Shown piece by piece: positions 60,674 through 64,000 of a DNA stretch of 64,000 nt. The notes under the pieces are model-generated. The model searched no databases and was not told the origin of the DNA. It saw nothing but the letters and a program-made list of their open reading frames with translations. Both the position numbers and the translations under genes were made by a program. Location of the stretch: NCBI RefSeq assembly GCF_018531495.1, contig NZ_JAHDTI010000002.1, positions 62,001 to 126,000 of the forward strand. Reading direction: 5' to 3'. This DNA comes from Nonomuraea sediminis (GTDB lineage: Bacteria; Actinomycetota; Actinomycetes; Streptosporangiales; Streptosporangiaceae). Positions within the stretch are counted from its first letter, which is position 1; each line of letters begins with the position of its first letter.

Positions 60674-61669
60674 GTGACTGAGATGAAGGCGTTCGTGCTG
60701 CGTTCGTACGGCTCGCCCGAGGCACTGGACCTCACCGAGATCGACAAGCCCGTGCCCCGCGAGGGCGAGGTGCTGATCCGGGTGCGCGCCACCTCCGTCC
60801 AGCCCTACGACTGGCACCTCATGCGAGGGGAGCCGTACGTCGCGCGCCTGATGAGCGGCGGTCCCGGGCTCCGCAGACCGAAGATCGCCATCCTGGGCGC
60901 CGACGTGGCGGGACAGGTCGAGGCGGTCGGCGGGAACGTGACGAGGTTCCGCCCCGGCGACGAGGTGTTCGCCATGTCCAAACAGGGCGGCTTCGCCGAG
61001 TACGTGTGCGTCCCGGAGAGCGAGCTGGCGCCCAAACCGGGGAACCTGTCGTTCGAGCAGGCGGCGGCGGTGCCGCTGGCGGCCAACACCGCCCTGATCG
61101 CCCTGCGCGACCAGGGACGCCTCAGGCCGGGCCAGGGGGTGCTGGTCAACGGGGCCTCGGGGGGCGTCGGGACGTTCGCCGTGCAGATCGCCAAGGCGCT
61201 CGGCGCGGAGGTCACCGGCGTCTGCGGCCCCCGGAACGTGGACCTGGTCCGATCGATCGGCGCGGACGAGGTCATCGACTACACCAAACAGGACTTCACC
61301 CGGTACGGCCGGCGCCACGACCTCCTGGTGGACATCGCGGGAAGCCGCCCGGGATCCGCCTGCCGCCGGGCGCTGACCTCCAAGGGCACGCACGTCATCG
61401 TCGGCGGGCCGGGCAGCCGGTGGCTGCAGCCCGTCGGCCGGATCTCCGGGAAGCTCGCGATGTCGCTGTTCGTGTCGCAGCGCGTGGTCATGGCCGACGT
61501 GGTCCGTTGCACGCGGAACAGGCAGAACCTGCTGGCGCTGACCGAGCTCATCGAGGACGGAAAGGTCACCCCGGTCATCGACCGGAGCTACCCCTTCGAG
61601 GAGATCCCGGAGGCCATCAGATACCAGGAGGAGGGACACGCGGCGGGGAAGGTCGTCATCACGATCTGA
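60674..61669 (+). CDS. zinc-independent NAD(P)-dependent quinone oxidoreductase-like protein (MDR family)
   Basis: 331 residues of the medium-chain dehydrogenase superfamily. The N-terminal GroES-like domain has SVQPYDWHLMRGEP and GADVAGQVEAVGGNVTRFRP. The Rossmann domain has VLVNGASGGVGTFAVQIAKA. No catalytic zinc cysteines are present in the structural lobe, so it resembles quinone reductases or enoyl reductases. NADPH is likely. The GTG at 60674 may be leaderless (TACGCT, 60660-60665, 8 nt upstream). ATG 60683 is an alternative. Confidence 0.9.
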   Translation: MTEMKAFVLRSYGSPEALDLTEIDKPVPREGEVLIRVRATSVQPYDWHLMRGEPYVARLMSGGPGLRRPKIAILGADVAGQVEAVGGNVTRFRPGDEVFAMSKQGGFAEYVCVPESELAPKPGNLSFEQAAAVPLAANTALIALRDQGRLRPGQGVLVNGASGGVGTFAVQIAKALGAEVTGVCGPRNVDLVRSIGADEVIDYTKQDFTRYGRRHDLLVDIAGSRPGSACRRALTSKGTHVIVGGPGSRWLQPVGRISGKLAMSLFVSQRVVMADVVRCTRNRQNLLALTELIEDGKVTPVIDRSYPFEEIPEAIRYQEEGHAAGKVVITI

Positions 61670-61751
61670 TCGCAAGCACCTGCTGAAAGATGGCTAGGTG
61701 GACCTTCTGTACCATTTTCGCCAGTCGGTGGCGGGCCAGGAGGTTGTGAGG

Positions 61752-62261
61752 ATGACGGGTGAACCGGCCCCCCGGGCGCGCCGCTTAGCCGCCCTGGGAT
61801 GGGACTACCTGCTGATCATGGGGTGGCTGGTGCTGATGGCCGTGGCCTACCTCCTGGGGTTCAGGCCGCCGACCGGCGGGTCCCTGGTCGTGGCCGACCT
61901 GGTGATCACCGGGCTCACCGTGCTGCCCGTGTGGGTGTATCTGGTGGCGAGCGAGGCCGGCACGGCCCAGGCCAGTTGGGGGAAGCGCCGCGCGGGGCTG
62001 GTCGTGACCGCCGCCGGGGGCAGGCCGGGACTGGGCCGGATCATGGTTCGCAACGCCGTGAAGCTGCTGCCGTGGGAGCTCGCCCATCTGGCCGTCCTGC
62101 GCTTCTGGACGGTGCGCGGCGATTCGGTGATCGCGGTGCCCGCGCTGGTGCTGTGCTACGCGCTGGTCGGCGTCACCGTCGCCCTCGCGATGCTCCGCCG
62201 CGACCGGGCAGCCCTGCACGACCTGGTAGCGGGCACTCGCGTACTCGAGCGCCCGGCGTAA
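61752..62261 (+). CDS. RDD-family membrane protein
   Basis: 169 residues and about four membrane helices. The RDD pattern is seen as RRLAALGWDYLLIMGWLVLM near the start and SWGKRRAGLVVTAAGGRPGL, then NAVKLLPWELAHL. The end RDRAALHDLVAGTRVL is the family's usual close. Function is not settled. Some members are ion antiporters. ATG 61752 has AGGAGG upstream and is preferred over a longer frame from 61698. Confidence 0.85.
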   Translation: MTGEPAPRARRLAALGWDYLLIMGWLVLMAVAYLLGFRPPTGGSLVVADLVITGLTVLPVWVYLVASEAGTAQASWGKRRAGLVVTAAGGRPGLGRIMVRNAVKLLPWELAHLAVLRFWTVRGDSVIAVPALVLCYALVGVTVALAMLRRDRAALHDLVAGTRVLERPA

Positions 62262-62278
62262 GGCGCCTCGTCTCCTCC

Positions 62279-63526
62279 TCAGCACATCTGCGGGGCGCAG
62301 GTGAACGGATTCTCCATCGGAGTCTGCTGTAGCCACCAGTACGACTGGGCGGGCTGCGAGCTGGGCTCCTTGGTGGGTTCCTGGGTGGGCTGCCTGGACG
62401 GCTCGGGCGCGGAGCTGCGGGTGGGCACGGTGGTGTTCACCGTGATCTGGTGACTCCTGGTCCTGGTCGGCTTGGCGGTCGGGGTCGTCGTGCCGCGGTG
62501 GGAGGGCCGGCCGGGGGTGGCGGCGGCCGTCCGGTCCGTCACCACGCCGGCCGTGGACGGGGTGGGCAGGGCGGACGAGGCCGCGGAGGCTTCGGGTTGC
62601 CGCAGCGCGGGGGTGGATTCGACCGGCCTGCCGTACAGGATGAACGCCACCGCGATGGCGGCCGCGGCCAGCAGCGCGCTGCCCGCCGTCAGCAGTGCGG
62701 TACGGCGCCGCCGAGGCGGCGACGGCGGCGCGGTCAGTGCCCGGACCAGCCCCTCGGCGCTGGGGCGTTTGGCCGGGTCCTTGGCCAGGCTGGCGGTGAC
62801 CAGGTCGCGCAGCCTGCCCTCCAGCCCGGAGATCTCCGGCTGGGTGTTGAGGATCCGGCTGATCACCGCCGGGGTGGAGTCGGCGCCGAAGGCCGGCCGG
62901 CCGCAGGCGGCGAACACCATGGTCACGCCCCAGGCGAACACGTCGGCCGCCGGCGTCAACTCCACCCCGCGGAGCTGCTCAGGCGCCAGGTAGGCAGGTG
63001 TCCCCATGGGCGTGCTGGTCGAGGTGACGCCGGGCGCGTCCAGGGCGCGCGCGATGCCGAAATCGATCACCACCGGGCCTTCCTGCCCCATCAGGATGTT
63101 GCCCGGCTTGAAGTCGCGGTGCAGGATCCCGGCGCGGTGGATGGCCGCGAGCGCGGTCGCGGTGGCCACCGCCAGCCGTTCGAGCGCGGCGCCGCGCCGC
63201 GGCCCCTCGGCCGTCACCAGCGCCCGCAGCGACGGGCCCGGCACGTACTCGCTGACGATGTACGGCCGGCGCCCCTCCAGGTCGGCGTGCAGGACCGGCG
63301 CGGTGGAGAACCTGGCCACCCGCTGCGCGATCGCCACCTCGCGCAGGAACCTGGCACGCGCGTCGGGATCGGTCAGCAGCCCCTGGTGCAGCAGCTTGAT
63401 CGCGACCTGCTCGCCCTCGGCCGTGCGCCCCAGGTAGACGACTCCCTGACCGCCCTCGCCCAGCCGTCCGACGATCTCGTAGGACCCGAGCCGTCGCGGG
63501 TCGTCCTCCTCCAACGGCTGGCTCAC
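62279..63526 (-). CDS. membrane-bound Ser/Thr protein kinase (PknB-like)
   Basis: 415 residues. The kinase domain (about 15-265) is canonical: glycine loop GEGGQGVVYLG, Lys44 (VAIKLL), catalytic loop ILHRDFKPGN with Asp138, DFG at 155-157 and GTPAYLAPEQ. A membrane helix (277-298) leads to an outside tail rich in Pro, Ser and Thr that ends MENPFTCAPQMC, a two-cysteine tip. No PASTA repeats. GTG 63526 follows a GGGGG stretch. It signals in the membrane, with ligand and substrates unknown. Confidence 0.93.
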   Translation of the reverse strand: MSQPLEEDDPRRLGSYEIVGRLGEGGQGVVYLGRTAEGEQVAIKLLHQGLLTDPDARARFLREVAIAQRVARFSTAPVLHADLEGRRPYIVSEYVPGPSLRALVTAEGPRRGAALERLAVATATALAAIHRAGILHRDFKPGNILMGQEGPVVIDFGIARALDAPGVTSTSTPMGTPAYLAPEQLRGVELTPAADVFAWGVTMVFAACGRPAFGADSTPAVISRILNTQPEISGLEGRLRDLVTASLAKDPAKRPSAEGLVRALTAPPSPPRRRRTALLTAGSALLAAAAIAVAFILYGRPVESTPALRQPEASAASSALPTPSTAGVVTDRTAAATPGRPSHRGTTTPTAKPTRTRSHQITVNTTVPTRSSAPEPSRQPTQEPTKEPSSQPAQSYWWLQQTPMENPFTCAPQMC

Positions 63527-63586
63527 GCAGGGACCCCCGAGCCTTATTGACAATTTGTGCAGAAAGCTACCAGAAAGATCACAGAC

Positions 63587-63610
63587 GAGGGCGGCCCCGG
63601 CGCCGCCCTC
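63587..63610. repeat. inverted repeat upstream of the kinase gene
   Basis: GAGGGCGGC and GCCGCCCTC form a 9-bp stem with a 6-nt loop. It sits upstream of the kinase start and has no T tract. It could act as an operator or as a weak terminator of DNA entering from the right. Confidence 0.3.
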
Positions 63611-63645
63611 ATCTGCGGTCGGGAGCGCTCAGTTCAGCCGGGTGA

Positions 63646-63816
63646 TACGCCCGAGCGCCGGCACCTGCAGGGGCGAGCCACTCCTCCCCTACCGAGGTCA
63701 CCCTGGGCGTCGACTCCCTCGCGGCCTTCGACCCCGCCACCCGCTTCTACCAGCCGTGCTCCTCCACCTTCTCCTTGGAACCCGGCGACGCCCGGCTGCT
63801 GCGCACGTCAGCCTGA
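63646..63816 (+). pseudogene. decayed C-terminal fragment of a larger protein
   Basis: The frame is open from 63646 (after a TGA at 63643) to a TGA at 63814-63816. It reads TEVTLGVDSLAAFDPATRFY and ends SLEPGDARLLRTSA. The ending resembles the last beta strands of glycoside-hydrolase accessory domains, which often close with PGDARLLR. There is no start codon with a site, and the rest of the gene is absent. Confidence 0.45.
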
Positions 63817-63850
63817 GCCGCCCGTGAAGTGCACGGGCGGCGCAGTCTGG

Positions 63851-64000
63851 TTACTCGACGGCGCCCAGGCGGGTGAGCAGGTCCTGGTACCAGGTGTCGT
63901 AGGGGTGGTTGGTCGCCGGATAGTTGGCCGACGGGTCGGTCGCGTCGTCCTCCGAATCGAAGTCCCAGCCGCGTACGAGCCGTCCCGCCTGCCGTGCCGC
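63851..64000 (-). CDS. C-terminal end of an unidentified protein (5' beyond window)
   Basis: The minus strand is open from the window edge to a TAA at 63851-63853, giving 49 residues. The peptide is polar and Asp- and Trp-rich (RGWDFDSEDDATDPSANYPA, then HPYDTWYQDLLTRL) and ends GAVE. High third-position GC supports coding. No family is recognised. Confidence 0.55.
   Translation of the reverse strand, partial: AARQAGRLVRGWDFDSEDDATDPSANYPATNHPYDTWYQDLLTRLGAVE

Noticed and set aside
1..64000. tRNA, rRNA, CRISPR, IS element or prophage
   Set aside because: I looked for tRNA-like arms, regular spaced repeats, transposase motifs and phage structural genes and saw none. The TagC-like protein alone is not evidence of a prophage.

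Overview
This is 64 kb of GC-rich DNA in which coding third positions are almost always G or C. GTG and TTG starts are common, many genes overlap by 4 bp (ATGA, GTGA or TTGA), and the gene families are typical of actinomycetes: a SARP regulator, many ECF sigma factors, Pkn-type kinases, ergothioneine genes, GlxA-type regulators and leaderless promoters. I infer a soil actinomycete. A Streptosporangiaceae genus such as Nonomuraea is my best guess, but the sequence does not prove it. I found no rRNA, tRNA, CRISPR array, prophage or intact insertion sequence, so this looks like a chromosome arm carrying accessory and regulatory genes.

Layout. 1-10 kb: a gene tail, a DoxX-like protein, two small secreted proteins facing an AfsR-type SARP, an isochorismatase-fold protein, a divergent VanY-like peptidase with a VanR/VanS-like two-component pair, then DUF5994 and STAS proteins. 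10-18 kb: cspA with leader and terminator, a TagC-like propeller next to a free copy of its C-terminal domain, the Kup potassium transporter, and a hydrolase-MarR-P450 cluster with a clear palindromic operator. 18-22 kb: a methyltransferase and a vWA/PP2C/kinase signalling triad. 22-28 kb: two paralogous ECF sigma factors of the SnoaL-tailed type around a RibD-like reductase, an MFS exporter, and a GlxA-type regulator with a cysteine hydrolase. 28-35 kb: a two-component pair divergent from an FtsX-type ABC exporter, a PhyH dioxygenase overlapping an AraC regulator, and a PhzF-like protein.

35-40.4 kb holds one 1819-codon gene for a single-chain acyl-CoA carboxylase. Its domain order (biotin carboxylase, biotin carrier, central region, carboxyltransferase) resembles the eukaryotic enzyme. 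40.4-47.3 kb has small membrane, methyltransferase and acetyltransferase genes, a trypsin-fold secreted protein, and a decay zone. In the decay zone an intact selA is followed by a selB reduced to its first 14 codons plus a C-terminal scrap, and two other truncated genes lie upstream. A secreted protein made of three repeats follows. 47.4-52.8 kb is a complete, tightly overlapped egtABCDE ergothioneine operon on the minus strand.

52.9-64 kb carries an ECF sigma/anti-sigma pair, a Nudix-like protein, a secreted lectin-like protein, a SigE-family sigma factor overlapping a membrane-anchored propeller protein, an MFS exporter, another two-component pair convergent with a DUF2306 protein, an oxidoreductase, an RDD protein and a membrane Ser/Thr kinase. 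The right edge has a decayed gene tail and a partial gene.

The window is dominated by envelope sensing and transcription control (four ECF-type sigma factors, three two-component pairs, two membrane kinases). The most unusual items are the eukaryote-like carboxylase, the selB deletion beside an intact selA, the membrane-anchored kinase triad, and the free-standing TagC-associated domain.
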